Of a DNA stretch of 64,000 nucleotides, positions 43,876 to 52,686 are shown in pieces. The stretch lies in the NCBI GenBank assembly GCA_900554415.1, contig USGU01000004.1, positions 36,264 through 100,263 on the forward strand, given 5' to 3'. The position numbers and the translations under genes are program-made. Each line of letters opens with the position of its first letter. Position 1 is the stretch's first letter. Below the pieces are notes generated by a model. That model was not told the origin of the DNA. It searched no databases and saw nothing but the letters and a program-made list of their open reading frames with translations. Origin of the DNA: an uncultured Lachnospiraceae bacterium. Lineage in GTDB: Bacteria; Bacillota; Clostridia; Lachnospirales; Lachnospiraceae.

Positions 43876-45051
43876 CTATTTGTTATTCTTTAACCACTGT
43901 GTAGCGCAGTGTGCCAGACAGCTTGAACCGATTGGGCAAACGTCTTCATTGAACTGTGCTTTTGGATTATGTGCCGGATACTGACCTCTTTCATCTGTGT
44001 ATCCTGCTGAAAGATACATAAATGTACTTGGAACTCTTTCTGCAATACTTGCGAAATCTTCAGAAGCACTTGCTGAGATTCCCGGATATGGCATTGCTCC
44101 CGGAATATTTAATTCTTTCATATATCCAACAAATTCTTCTGTAAGCTTTGGATCACAAATCAGTGGTGGTACTTCAGAAAGCATTTCCACTTCTGCTGTT
44201 CCTCCGTATACTTCTGCTGTCTTGATTGCAACTTCTTTCATTCTGCGAACAAGAAGTTCTCTGTTTGTCTTATCGTTTGTACGGATAGTTCCTTTCATCA
44301 CTGCATTATTTGGAATAATATTTTCTGCTGTACCTGCAGTAAACTGACCAACTGTAAGAACACATGCTTTGTTCGGATCTGCTTCTCTTGCGATTAATGC
44401 TTCTAATGCAAGATAAACATGAACTGCAATATTGATTGGGTCAATGGATGTATGAGGATATGCTCCGTGTCCACCCTTACCTGTAACAGTAATCTTAAAT
44501 CCATCTACAGAAAACATCATTGTTCCGGTGCTGTTGTACATGTAAATACCTACTGGCATTTTTCCAGGAGATACATGGTAAGCAAGTGCTGCATCAACAT
44601 GTGGATTTTCAAGGATACCATTCTCAAGCATATTCTTTCCACCCTGGAATGTTTCTTCTGCCGGCTGGAACATGAATTTTACAGTACCTTCTAATTCTGC
44701 TTCATTTTCCTTCAGCATCTTTGCTGCAGTAAGTAACATTGCCGCATGGAAATCATGTCCACATGTGTGTGCTTCTTTTCCTGTTGGACATGCGAATGGT
44801 TCTCCACTTTCTTCTGGCATTGGAAGTGCATCCATATCTGCACGGAGCAAAAGAACTTTTCCTCCCTTACCCAATGTAGCAGTTACACCGTAACCACAGT
44901 CCTTTGGCTCTAAGCCATATTCGGTAAGTTTCTTCATCACGTAAGCCTTTGCCTTTGGCATATCAAGACCTACTTCTGCATTGGTGTGGAAGTAACGACG
45001 ATTTTCAATAGTTTCTTCCTTCAACTCAAGTGCTCTTTCATAGTAATTCAT
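43876..45051 (-). CDS. M20 family amidohydrolase/peptidase
   Basis: 391 residues of the M20D group (N-acyl amino acid, hippurate or aminobenzoyl hydrolases). Metal ligands are in CGHDFHAAMLLTAAKML and FMFQPAEETFQGGKNML, with a further ligand histidine in LAYHVSPGKMPVG. The dimerisation domain has GKGGHGAYPHTSIDPI. The start has AAGGAGGG. It is paired with an MFS transporter downstream and faces a regulator gene across a 326-base gap, which suggests a substrate-induced uptake-and-hydrolysis unit. The exact substrate is unknown. Confidence 0.9.
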   Translation of the reverse strand: MNYYERALELKEETIENRRYFHTNAEVGLDMPKAKAYVMKKLTEYGLEPKDCGYGVTATLGKGGKVLLLRADMDALPMPEESGEPFACPTGKEAHTCGHDFHAAMLLTAAKMLKENEAELEGTVKFMFQPAEETFQGGKNMLENGILENPHVDAALAYHVSPGKMPVGIYMYNSTGTMMFSVDGFKITVTGKGGHGAYPHTSIDPINIAVHVYLALEALIAREADPNKACVLTVGQFTAGTAENIIPNNAVMKGTIRTNDKTNRELLVRRMKEVAIKTAEVYGGTAEVEMLSEVPPLICDPKLTEEFVGYMKELNIPGAMPYPGISASASEDFASIAERVPSTFMYLSAGYTDERGQYPAHNPKAQFNEDVCPIGSSCLAHCATQWLKNNK

Positions 45052-45377
45052 ATGTTTCCCTCCTTGTTTTGAAAAATCTTGTATTTTGACATTCTTTTTT
45101 CTAATTTTTTATTTAAAGAATACTTTTAGAATACAAAATTTTATTTATGGAACATTTATGGAATATTTGTTATCTGGAATATACCATAACTTTTTAATTG
45201 TGTCAATATTTTTTTAATAGTATCTGTATTTTTTATTTTACCATTCCAATAAACATGTTTATTTTCTTTTTTTATGTAACTTTCTGTAATTTCAAGAAAA
45301 TTTAAAAAATTGTTTGTAATTTGTATGTTTTGACCCTTGCGGGAAAATATGCTATAATGCCTTGCGGAGGCATATAA
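45052..45377. promoter_or_regulatory. Divergent control region between amidohydrolase and regulator genes
   Basis: 326 bases, very AT-rich, with no gene. It contains a tandem 11-base repeat (ATTTATGGAAC at 45143-45153 and ATTTATGGAAT at 45154-45164), a perfect 16-base palindrome AATAAACATGTTTATT (45248-45263), the plus-strand promoter at 45330-45358, and a direct repeat CCTTGCGG (45335-45342 and 45360-45367) that brackets the -10. These are candidate operator sites for the divergently encoded regulator. The amidohydrolase promoter is not clear to me. Confidence 0.55.
45330..45358 (+). promoter_or_regulatory. Predicted promoter of the divergent regulator
   Basis: -35 TTGACC (45330-45335), 17-base spacer, perfect -10 TATAAT (45353-45358). 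The leader is only about 12 bases before the ATG at 45378, with a GGAGG site inside. Confidence 0.75.
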
Positions 45378-46703
45378 ATGAGAGCAAAAATTGTAATTAT
45401 ATCGAGCCACTTTTTGGCTTCTTTTATCGAAGAGGCAGTGGCACGTCTGAAACCAGATTGTGACCTGATTCTGACAACTTACGACAATTTCAAACACATC
45501 CCTTCTGTATATGACGCGTATGCTGAAGAAGCCGATGGTTTTCTGGTCAGTGGACGAATGGCTAAATCTGCCATTCTGGCAGTTCCACATACCATAAAAA
45601 AACCAATTGTGGCTTTTCAGGTAGACTTGGAGGGATTGTATAAATCGATTTTGGATATCATTATCGAGAATAAAGAACAGAAACTGGACCGGATTCTGAT
45701 GGACTTCATGGTATTCATTCACGAAAATGACAGTGCGGAAGATTTTATGAAGCGTATCGAAACTAAAGATTTTATTCCAAAACTGAATAACCGCATCAAA
45801 CATACTTCTGCGAAAGAAATGCTTCAGGTGGAAAATGAAATGGTGGAACATATTGTAAAGGCTTATCAGGAGCATAAAGTAGACATGGTAATCTGTCAGT
45901 TCACTAACATCATTCCTATGCTGGAGGAACATCATATTCCATATACTTACCCGTTCCCATCAGACCTGACCTTAAGCTCCCTGTTTCATGAGCTATATGT
46001 GCAAATCGAGATGAATCATCTGCTGGCAAACCGTTCTACAGTGGTGAATATCTCTCCACGCAGTTCTGATTGTATCAATGCAGAGAACATGGATTTACTC
46101 CACCACAGTATTGAAGAATTTTTAAGGGAAAATCTGATTGAATCCATGATTCAGCAGCAAAAGGATGGATTTATTTTGTTTACTACGGTACAAGTACTGG
46201 ATTCCATCACAGATCATTATCATTCCTGCCAGCTCAGCGGATATCTGGAATCCGCACTGACATTTGAATGCAGTGTCGGCTATGGAATCGGAACCACCTT
46301 AAATGATGCATTGGTAAATTCAGAACACGCCGCCCGCGAGGCACGTTTTGCAGGTCACAGCTTTATCAAAAATGAAAACGGTGATTTAATCGGACCTCTG
46401 GGCTCCGAGAAACGAATTGTAATTGAAAACACTTCCAGTCAGAATGTGATTCGGATTGCAAAGCAATGCAGACTTTCCACAATTACCATTCAGAAGCTGA
46501 TTTCCTACCAGAAGCTGACCGGAACAAATAAAGTAACCACTCAGGATCTGGCATCCCGCTTCGGTGTAACCGTCCGAAACGCCAACCGGATTCTTCAAAA
46601 TCTGGAAAGAGGAAATTGTGCCCGCATAGCGTACACCAAAACATCCAATTCGAAGGGGCGTCCGGTAAAAGTCTATGAATTAAACTTCAAGCAAACCTCA
46701 TAA
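45378..46703 (+). CDS. Transcriptional regulator, PrpR-N-like sensor with C-terminal winged helix
   Basis: 441 residues. The N-terminal 200 (MRAKIVIISSHFLASFIEEA, EEADGFLVSGRMAKSAILAV) look like a PrpR-N-type ligand-sensing fold. The middle (FECSVGYGIGTTLNDALVNS, then EHAAREARFAG) resembles a GGDEF/GTP-cyclohydrolase-III-like domain without GGDEF catalytic residues. The C-terminus (VTTQDLASRFGVTVRNANRI, then LQNLERGNCARI) is a winged helix. Such proteins lie next to amidohydrolase/transporter genes in clostridia. It faces the M20/MFS pair and probably controls it. Domain calls are by resemblance. Confidence 0.7.
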   Translation: MRAKIVIISSHFLASFIEEAVARLKPDCDLILTTYDNFKHIPSVYDAYAEEADGFLVSGRMAKSAILAVPHTIKKPIVAFQVDLEGLYKSILDIIIENKEQKLDRILMDFMVFIHENDSAEDFMKRIETKDFIPKLNNRIKHTSAKEMLQVENEMVEHIVKAYQEHKVDMVICQFTNIIPMLEEHHIPYTYPFPSDLTLSSLFHELYVQIEMNHLLANRSTVVNISPRSSDCINAENMDLLHHSIEEFLRENLIESMIQQQKDGFILFTTVQVLDSITDHYHSCQLSGYLESALTFECSVGYGIGTTLNDALVNSEHAAREARFAGHSFIKNENGDLIGPLGSEKRIVIENTSSQNVIRIAKQCRLSTITIQKLISYQKLTGTNKVTTQDLASRFGVTVRNANRILQNLERGNCARIAYTKTSNSKGRPVKVYELNFKQTS

Positions 46704-46717
46704 CACTTTCAGAAAGA

Positions 46718-46759
46718 AAAAATGGCACTGCCTTCCCAACGGTTGGCACTGCCATTTTT
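46718..46759. terminator. Bidirectional terminator between the regulator and dut
   Basis: AAAAATGGCACTGCC and GGCACTGCCATTTTT form a stem with one mismatch around a short loop, with A and T runs on the two sides. It can stop both the plus-strand regulator transcript and the minus-strand nrdD-nrdG-dut transcript. Confidence 0.82.
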
Positions 46760-46834
46760 CTATTCTGTCTTATCTTGTACTATGATTCCTTGTACTTTGC
46801 TTCTTTGCACTGTAATTTTCTGTACTATGATTCG

Positions 46835-47350
46835 CTATTTTGTTGTACTTCCCAATCCACCATTTCTCTTTTCTGTAGCATCATCATCTACGGTAATTCC
46901 ATACTCCACAAAAATCCCCTGCATGAAACCGGTTCCCTTTTTCAGTTCCACCGTCTTTCCTTCATTGGTATCATTGGTCAGCTTTGCAAATATATGTCCC
47001 TCATTATCAGAATAATAATAATCACTGTCAATGATTCCAACCGTATTGTTTAACTGTAGACGGTATTTGAATCCAAGACCACTTCTTGGATAACATTTTA
47101 ATACCCATTCCTCATCCATTTTCACACGGATTCCTGTCGGAATCTTAATGGTCTGTCCCGGTTCTGCCACAAAGGTTTCCGGTGCATAGAAATCGTACCC
47201 TGCACTTCCGGAAGTTGCACGCTTTGGAAGCGGAATTTCTTCATAGATGGCAGCAATTTCTTCCTCTGTATTCTTTTCCCCAAAGGTATCTTTCCAGTCC
47301 TCTGTAAATCTCTTTAAACTTACCTTCTCAAACTTAGCGATTCTCTTCAT
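46835..47350 (-). CDS. dut: dUTP diphosphatase (trimeric type)
   Basis: 171 residues. The five dUTPase motifs are visible: ATSGSAGYDF, PRSGLGFKYR, NTVGIIDSDYY, LKKGTGFMQGIF and the C-terminal RNGGLGSTTK arm. It removes dUTP and supplies dUMP for thymidylate synthesis. The start lies inside the 3' end of nrdG (17-base overlap), so it is cotranscribed with the anaerobic ribonucleotide reductase. An N-terminal extension of about 50 residues (SLKRFTEDWKDTFGEKNTEE) before motif 1 is longer than in many homologues. Confidence 0.93.
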   Translation of the reverse strand: MKRIAKFEKVSLKRFTEDWKDTFGEKNTEEEIAAIYEEIPLPKRATSGSAGYDFYAPETFVAEPGQTIKIPTGIRVKMDEEWVLKCYPRSGLGFKYRLQLNNTVGIIDSDYYYSDNEGHIFAKLTNDTNEGKTVELKKGTGFMQGIFVEYGITVDDDATEKRNGGLGSTTK

Positions 47351-47831
47351 GTAATTGTATTTCTCCTTTTTCTAATGTCTCCGGCACATCAATCACTCTC
47401 TGATTTGCACTGCCCTTCCACTGAAGATTCAGTTCCTTGCGCTCTACTTCAAACTCTCCATCCACCAGCACATCTATGTAGCGGATAATCTCCATCCCAC
47501 ATACTTCTTCCCAGAGTCCACCCGTGTAAAGCCAGATTGTCTTATCTGGAAACTGTTTCCGGATTTCTTTCGCAAGTTCGGTCACTTCTGCCACATTTGC
47601 AGGATAAAGCGGGTCACCTCCGCTAAATGTAATTCCACTGATATAAGGCTTTCCAAGTTCTTCGAAAATCTCCTGCTTTGCCGCCTCGCCAAATGGCAGT
47701 CCTCCATCCGGGTCCCAGGTAATCGGATTATGGCATTCCTTGCAGTGGTGGCCGCATCCGGCAACCCACAGCACTACCCGGAGTCCATCACCATTGAGCA
47801 TATCGTCTTTTGTTATGTTATGATAACGCAT
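47334..47831 (-). CDS. nrdG: Anaerobic ribonucleoside-triphosphate reductase activating protein
   Basis: 165 residues, a radical SAM enzyme. The CxxxCxxC motif is in WVAGCGHHCKECHNPITWDP, and TFSGGDPLYPANVAEV is the SAM-binding GGDP region. It installs the glycyl radical on NrdD. The gene starts one base after the nrdD stop and overlaps dut. Length is normal. Confidence 0.96.
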   Translation of the reverse strand: MRYHNITKDDMLNGDGLRVVLWVAGCGHHCKECHNPITWDPDGGLPFGEAAKQEIFEELGKPYISGITFSGGDPLYPANVAEVTELAKEIRKQFPDKTIWLYTGGLWEEVCGMEIIRYIDVLVDGEFEVERKELNLQWKGSANQRVIDVPETLEKGEIQLHEENR

Positions 47832-49964
47832 TTACATTGATTTCCTTTCTGCAATTTCTTCCATCTTTGCGTCATTTAAACGGGTATCTCCTTTGACTCT
47901 GGAGTAAGAAAGATAGCCGTTCATACGGTCAATCTTTGTCAGATTATGGCTTCCACAGACCGGACATACATCCATAGCCAGTTCCTCATGTCCACAGTCA
48001 TCACAGTAGGCAAGGGACAAATTGACTCCTTCATAAAAGCCCATATCCATGGCTCTGCGGACCAGTGATTTCACCGCTTCCACGTTATAATTGATTGGAT
48101 ATTTCACATACTGGATTTTTCCGCCATTGGATAAATCCCAGAATCGCTTTTCCAAATCCTGCTTCTGAATCGGAGTGATATCCTCTGTTACGTGGCAGTG
48201 GAAACTGTTGCTTACATAAGCACGATCAGACACATTTTCCACAATTCCATATTTCTTGCGGAACTGCTGCACCTGCACTCCACAGAGATTTTCTGCCGGT
48301 GTTCCGTAAATAGCATACAGATAGCCATCCTCTTTCTTAAATTCATTGACCCGCTTATTGATATATTCCAGAGTCTGGATGGCAAACTCGCCATCCTCTA
48401 CCAGCGATTTCTTGTTGTATAACTGCTGCAATTCATTTAACGCTGTAATTCCAAAAGAAGCCGTTGCAGACTTTAACAGTGGCTTAATCTTGTCATGCGG
48501 CTTCAAATGTCCACCATAGAAACCGCCCTCACAGTATGCCAGTGGATTCGTAGAAGCACGCAGCTCTCCCAGATAATCATAAGTACGGATGTGAAGCTTA
48601 CGGATAAGCTGCAAATAATAATCCAATACCTCATAGAAATCCTTGCTCTCCTGTCTGGCTTTTGCAAGAATCATCGGTAAATGAAGGCTGACTGCGCCGA
48701 TATTAAAACGTCCTACAAAAACAGGCACATCCTGCTCATCTGCCGGCTCTATACCTCCACGCTCATACCATGGTGAAAGAAAAGCTCTGCATCCCATTGG
48801 ACTGATTACTTTGCCGTATTTTTTATAAATACTCGCCACATAACCTTCCCCGCTCAAGCTGAGCCAGTCCGGGTACATGGTCTTTCTGGAGCACTCAATT
48901 CCTGCCTCAAATAAATCTTCCCCTTCTTTTCCCGGTCCATGAAGGTTTTCATCATACAAAAATACAATTTTCGGGAACAGTACCGGCTTCTTGTGGCCCG
49001 GTTTTCCCTGTCCTTTCTGGCGTACTTCCAGTAACGTTTTCGTAATCAGCTTGCCGTATTTACTGATATTGGTTCCACTTGTCATGGTAATGAACGGATA
49101 GTCTCCACGGCTGGAAGAAACGGAATTGAACTTGTATTCCCATCCCTGGAATCCCTGTTCCATCTCTTTTTCCAAATCTTTCCACGCAATTTCCTGCACC
49201 TTTTCTTCCGGAAGACCTAACTCCCGATACTTTTCGATATGGCGTTTATGGGATTTTGCTGCGTATGGCTCCAGAATCTCATCTACACTCGGAATGGTAA
49301 ATCCGCCATACTGCTGGCTTGCCGCACTCAGTACAATGTCTCCAATCACATCAAATGCAGTGTCCAGTGTTTTCGGCTCATTATACCAGAGATTGCCCAT
49401 CTCAAATCCGCCAGTCAGCACACTCTGTACATCAAACAGACAGCAGTTCATGGTATCTCGTCTTGCCGACATATCGTGAATATAAATATAACCCTCACGG
49501 ATTGCCTGAAGTTCTTCTACCGTCAGGAAAAATTTCTTATAAAGCTCTTTGTTTAACTCGTTAAAAATCAAACTTCTCTTAGTTGATACCAGTGCACTAT
49601 CCGTATTACTGTTCTCTTTATCTCCAATATACATGATGGACTGGCTTTTCAAATATACCTCGTCCAGCATATGCACAAAATCCTGTTTATAATTCCGATA
49701 ATCACGGTAACTCTTGGCAACCACTGGATTTACCTTCTCCAGTGCACCCTCTACAATATTGTGCATTTCCTTAATCGGAATTTGCTTCTTTCCCATCTTC
49801 TCTGCCTGTTCTTCCACAAACTGACAGATAAAACGAAGGTCTTCCTCTGAAAATTTGATTAGTGCACGCTCGGCAGATTTATTGACAGCCACAATGACCT
49901 TCTGTACATTAAATTCTTCTTTTGTACCGTCTTTCTTCACCACGCGGATGTCTTTTAAATTCAT
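47832..49964 (-). CDS. nrdD: Anaerobic ribonucleoside-triphosphate reductase (class III)
   Basis: 710 residues. An N-terminal ATP-cone (IRVVKKDGTKEEFNVQKVIV) gives allosteric control. The core has RDTMNCCLFDVQSVL and YNEPKTLDTAFDV. Near the C-terminus are the zinc cysteines of CDDCGHEELAMDVCPVCGSH, then RMNGYLSYSR, which carries the glycyl-radical glycine. It reduces NTPs to dNTPs without oxygen. It heads an operon with nrdG and dut. A GGAGGGAG site precedes the ATG, and tandem NrdR boxes lie in the leader. Confidence 0.96.
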   Translation of the reverse strand: MNLKDIRVVKKDGTKEEFNVQKVIVAVNKSAERALIKFSEEDLRFICQFVEEQAEKMGKKQIPIKEMHNIVEGALEKVNPVVAKSYRDYRNYKQDFVHMLDEVYLKSQSIMYIGDKENSNTDSALVSTKRSLIFNELNKELYKKFFLTVEELQAIREGYIYIHDMSARRDTMNCCLFDVQSVLTGGFEMGNLWYNEPKTLDTAFDVIGDIVLSAASQQYGGFTIPSVDEILEPYAAKSHKRHIEKYRELGLPEEKVQEIAWKDLEKEMEQGFQGWEYKFNSVSSSRGDYPFITMTSGTNISKYGKLITKTLLEVRQKGQGKPGHKKPVLFPKIVFLYDENLHGPGKEGEDLFEAGIECSRKTMYPDWLSLSGEGYVASIYKKYGKVISPMGCRAFLSPWYERGGIEPADEQDVPVFVGRFNIGAVSLHLPMILAKARQESKDFYEVLDYYLQLIRKLHIRTYDYLGELRASTNPLAYCEGGFYGGHLKPHDKIKPLLKSATASFGITALNELQQLYNKKSLVEDGEFAIQTLEYINKRVNEFKKEDGYLYAIYGTPAENLCGVQVQQFRKKYGIVENVSDRAYVSNSFHCHVTEDITPIQKQDLEKRFWDLSNGGKIQYVKYPINYNVEAVKSLVRRAMDMGFYEGVNLSLAYCDDCGHEELAMDVCPVCGSHNLTKIDRMNGYLSYSRVKGDTRLNDAKMEEIAERKSM

Positions 49965-49981
49965 ATTTCTTCTCCCTCCAT

Positions 49982-50028
49982 TCGCTATATCTAGTATTTA
50001 TTTCAAATAACAAATCCATATTATGTGT
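49982..50028 (-). promoter_or_regulatory. Tandem NrdR boxes upstream of nrdD
   Basis: Two 16-base sites lie 31 bases apart start to start: ATACTAGATATAGCGA (minus strand, 49997-49982) and ACACATAATATGGATT (50028-50013). They match the NrdR box consensus ACACTATATATAGTGT at 12 and 10 positions. NrdR boxes are known to occur in pairs about three helical turns apart. They sit just downstream of the predicted nrdD promoter, where bound NrdR would block transcription. Confidence 0.7.
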
Positions 50029-50037
50029 CTTTTTTAT

Positions 50038-50066
50038 ATCCTACCACGTTCTATTCCTTCCGTCAA
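50038..50066 (-). promoter_or_regulatory. Predicted promoter of nrdD-nrdG-dut
   Basis: Minus strand: -35 TTGACG (50066-50061), 17-base spacer, -10 TAGGAT (50043-50038). The start would be near 50,031, so the NrdR boxes cover about +4 to +50. A direct repeat ATTTCAAATAA occurs at 50000-50010 and 50078-50088 around this region. Confidence 0.55.
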
Positions 50067-50140
50067 TCAAGGAATGTATTTCAAATAAATCCTCAGCCGG
50101 ACATATTGCAAGTCAACAGCACTAAACCAGCTATACGCAT

Positions 50141-50187
50141 TAAAACACGCAGGCAAGCTGTCAGCAATCTGACTACTCATCTGCGTG
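50141..50187 (-). terminator. Probable terminator after the alanine/sodium symporter gene
   Basis: On the minus strand CACGCAG pairs with CTGCGTG across a longer loop, with an inner CTGACAGC/GTCAG element, followed by TTTTAA. It lies about 30 bases beyond the alsT stop. Confidence 0.6.
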
Positions 50188-50217
50188 CTCTTATCATTCA
50201 TTTTTCACACTTTGCAT

Positions 50218-51612
50218 TTACAGCTTGACAACCGGAATATCACTTTCATCCCGTTTGTCAAGGTCATTGATATATTTCTTCGTTTCACTGACAACCACAG
50301 ATGATAAAGCAAGTATCGCTATCAAGTTCGGAATTGCCATGAGTGCATTTAAGGTATCTGTAATTACCCACATAAAGTTCAGTGAAATAACCGGCGCAAT
50401 CAAGGCAACACCTACATAGAAAACACGGTAAACCATCATGGCTTTCTTACCGCCTAAATATTCCACACATCGTTCTCCGTAATAGAACCAGCCGATAATG
50501 GTAGAAAACGCAAAGGAAATAATTCCCACAACCAGAATCAGCGGTCCAAGCACCGGAATCTGCCGGAATGCCAGTGTAGTTAAAATTCCACCATCTTCAA
50601 TGGTACTCACATCAACTGCCGGATTCTTCATGATGGTTGTTACCAGAACCAGTCCTGTCATCATGCAGACAACTACCGTATCCCAGAAAGTTCCTGTGGA
50701 AGAAACCAATGCCTGTCTGACCGGATTTCTCGTCTTGGCAGCGGCTGCTGCAATCGGTGCGGTTCCCATACCAGATTCGTTTGAAAAAAGTCCACGGGCA
50801 ATACCATAACGCATCGCCATCATGATACCACTTCCTACCAGACCGCCCAAAGCTGCTCCCGGCTGGAATGCAAGCTTCACAATCACCTGCAATGCAGGAA
50901 TGATAAAATCACAATTCATTACAAGAATACAAATACAGCCAAATACATAAAATGCTGCCATAAGTGGAACCAGTTTCTCACATACTCTGGAAATGGTCTC
51001 GATTCCTCCGAAGATAACGATTCCAACCAGAATAGCCAGAACCACACCGATAATCCATGCCGGTGCCTGAAAGTTTTCCTTGCAGACCACCGCAATGGCA
51101 TTTACCTGTGTGGCACACCCTGTTCCGATGGTTGCCACTGAAGCAAATGCTGCAAACATCAGTGCCAGAAACTTTCCAATCTTCTTATTCTTAAATCCAT
51201 ATTCCAGTACATACATAGGACCGCCCTGCATTCTGCCGTCTTCGGTCTTTACTCTGTATTTTACTGATAACAGGGACTCCGCATACTTGGTAGAAATTCC
51301 GAATACTCCGGTAATCCAGCACCAGAATACGGCTCCCGGTCCTCCAAGTACTACTGCTGTTCCCACACCAATGATATTTCCCGTTCCAATGGTTGACGCG
51401 AGCGCGGTCGCCAGTGCTCCAAACTGGCTGACGTCCCCCTCAGAATCCGGGTCTTTCGTCACTGATAACTTAATTCCTCTGAACAGATACTTCTGAATGA
51501 CACCTGTACGAAATGTCATAAAAATATGGGTACCCAATAATAAAATAATCATTGGCCAGCCCCATACTATTCCGTTGAGCCATTCAATTGTTCCTTTTAT
51601 TGCCTCTAACAT
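50218..51612 (-). CDS. alsT: Alanine/glycine:cation symporter (AGCS family)
   Basis: 464 residues with about eleven membrane helices. FGALATALASTIGTGNIIGV is the AGCS signature, and GGPGAVFWCWITGVFGISTK and RGLFSNESGMGTAPIAAAAA are further conserved blocks. It imports alanine or glycine with Na+ or H+. Monocistronic, with its own promoter and terminator. No nearby gene tells which amino acid is preferred. Confidence 0.94.
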   Translation of the reverse strand: MLEAIKGTIEWLNGIVWGWPMIILLLGTHIFMTFRTGVIQKYLFRGIKLSVTKDPDSEGDVSQFGALATALASTIGTGNIIGVGTAVVLGGPGAVFWCWITGVFGISTKYAESLLSVKYRVKTEDGRMQGGPMYVLEYGFKNKKIGKFLALMFAAFASVATIGTGCATQVNAIAVVCKENFQAPAWIIGVVLAILVGIVIFGGIETISRVCEKLVPLMAAFYVFGCICILVMNCDFIIPALQVIVKLAFQPGAALGGLVGSGIMMAMRYGIARGLFSNESGMGTAPIAAAAAKTRNPVRQALVSSTGTFWDTVVVCMMTGLVLVTTIMKNPAVDVSTIEDGGILTTLAFRQIPVLGPLILVVGIISFAFSTIIGWFYYGERCVEYLGGKKAMMVYRVFYVGVALIAPVISLNFMWVITDTLNALMAIPNLIAILALSSVVVSETKKYINDLDKRDESDIPVVKL

Positions 51613-51678
51613 TCCTTCAACCTCCGCGCTCTTTTGTGTTATTATTTTAACATTTTACCGTGTTAAATTATTTTTCTT

Positions 51679-51707
51679 ATTGTACAAAAAAATCACATAA
51701 ATTGCAA
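51679..51707 (-). promoter_or_regulatory. Predicted promoter of alsT
   Basis: Minus strand: -35 TTGCAA (51707-51702), 17-base spacer, -10 TACAAT (51684-51679). The leader is about 60 bases, and a GGAGG-type site lies close to the ATG. Confidence 0.65.
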
Positions 51708-51769
51708 GTTTATTTATTGGCAAATTCATTTCTATTTTTCAGACTATTATCCTGGCTTCTGTTTTTCCG

Positions 51770-52621
51770 CTACCGGGCACACTTTTCTGCCGCTAAGAGC
51801 ACATGTTTTGCAAGTACAGATGTGGTAATACTTCCTACCCCTTTCGGGACCGGACTGATAGCAGATACCTTTGGCTCTACCTCCTCAAAATCCACATCTC
51901 CACACAATTTGCCATTCTCGTCCACATTAATGCCTACGTCAACTACCACTGCGCCTTCTTTCACCATTTCAGCTTTTACCATTTTGGCTTTTCCAGCCGC
52001 TGCAACCAGAATATCCGCTTCTCTGCAAATGACCTCCATCTCTTCAGAGCGGGAATGGCACATAGTTACCGTCGCATGGGCATGTAGCATAAGCATAGCA
52101 AGCGGTTTTCCTATTACCATACTTCTTCCGATAATCACAACCCGCTTTCCTGCAACCGGAATCTGATAATAATTCAGCATTTCCATGACTGCTTCTGCCG
52201 TACAAGGCGCATAGTCCGCCTGCTCTCCTGCAAATACCTTCAGAATATTGCTGTCGCACATACAGTCCATATCTTTTTCCGGATTCATCCATGCCTTAAC
52301 CATCTTCTCATCCAACTGTTTCGGAAGCGGCTTCAACAGTAAAATTCCATGTACTCCTTCATCCGTATTCAAGACTCCGAGCACCTCTTCAAAATGTGCC
52401 ATGGAAACTGTTTCTTCCAGAACAATACTACGGCATTCGATTCCGATACTCTCCATCTTCTTTTTTGCCCCGCGTTCATAGGAAATGTCATCTGGACGTT
52501 CTCCCACACGCACAATGGCAAGACAAGGAACAATTCCCTGTTCTTTCAGTTTTTCTGTCTTCAAGGTCAACGCTTCTTTCATTGCCTTTGCTACTTCTGT
52601 TCCCAACATCAACTTTTCCAT
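51770..52621 (-). CDS. folD: Methylenetetrahydrofolate dehydrogenase, FolD-like, with altered cyclohydrolase site
   Basis: 283 residues. Typical FolD blocks are present: VRVGERPDDISYERGAKKKM, KDMDCMCDSN, and VVIIGRSMVIGKPLAMLML for NADP binding. Compared with E. coli FolD, Tyr50 and Asp121 are kept, but the catalytic Lys54 aligns with Ala and Gln98 with Leu (in ILLLKPLP). Lys54 is needed for cyclohydrolase activity. The next gene upstream is an FchA-type cyclohydrolase, so this FolD may do only the dehydrogenase step. The conserved PGGVGPMT near the C-terminus reads PKGVGSITTS. Alignment was done by eye. Confidence 0.88.
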   Translation of the reverse strand: MEKLMLGTEVAKAMKEALTLKTEKLKEQGIVPCLAIVRVGERPDDISYERGAKKKMESIGIECRSIVLEETVSMAHFEEVLGVLNTDEGVHGILLLKPLPKQLDEKMVKAWMNPEKDMDCMCDSNILKVFAGEQADYAPCTAEAVMEMLNYYQIPVAGKRVVIIGRSMVIGKPLAMLMLHAHATVTMCHSRSEEMEVICREADILVAAAGKAKMVKAEMVKEGAVVVDVGINVDENGKLCGDVDFEEVEPKVSAISPVPKGVGSITTSVLAKHVLLAAEKCAR

Positions 52622-52686
52622 TTTCTCTCAGCTCCATTCATTTAAGGTCTGCCTCACACGGAATCTGGTCTGCAAATTCTGTATGT

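Noticed and set aside
45156..45935. A 259-codon minus-strand reading frame
   Set aside because: It is antisense to the well-supported regulator gene at 45378-46703 and its translation is Phe/Ile/His rich without motifs.
49965..50217. Small reading frames in the nrdD upstream region
   Set aside because: They overlap the NrdR boxes, the promoter and a terminator and show no protein-like features.
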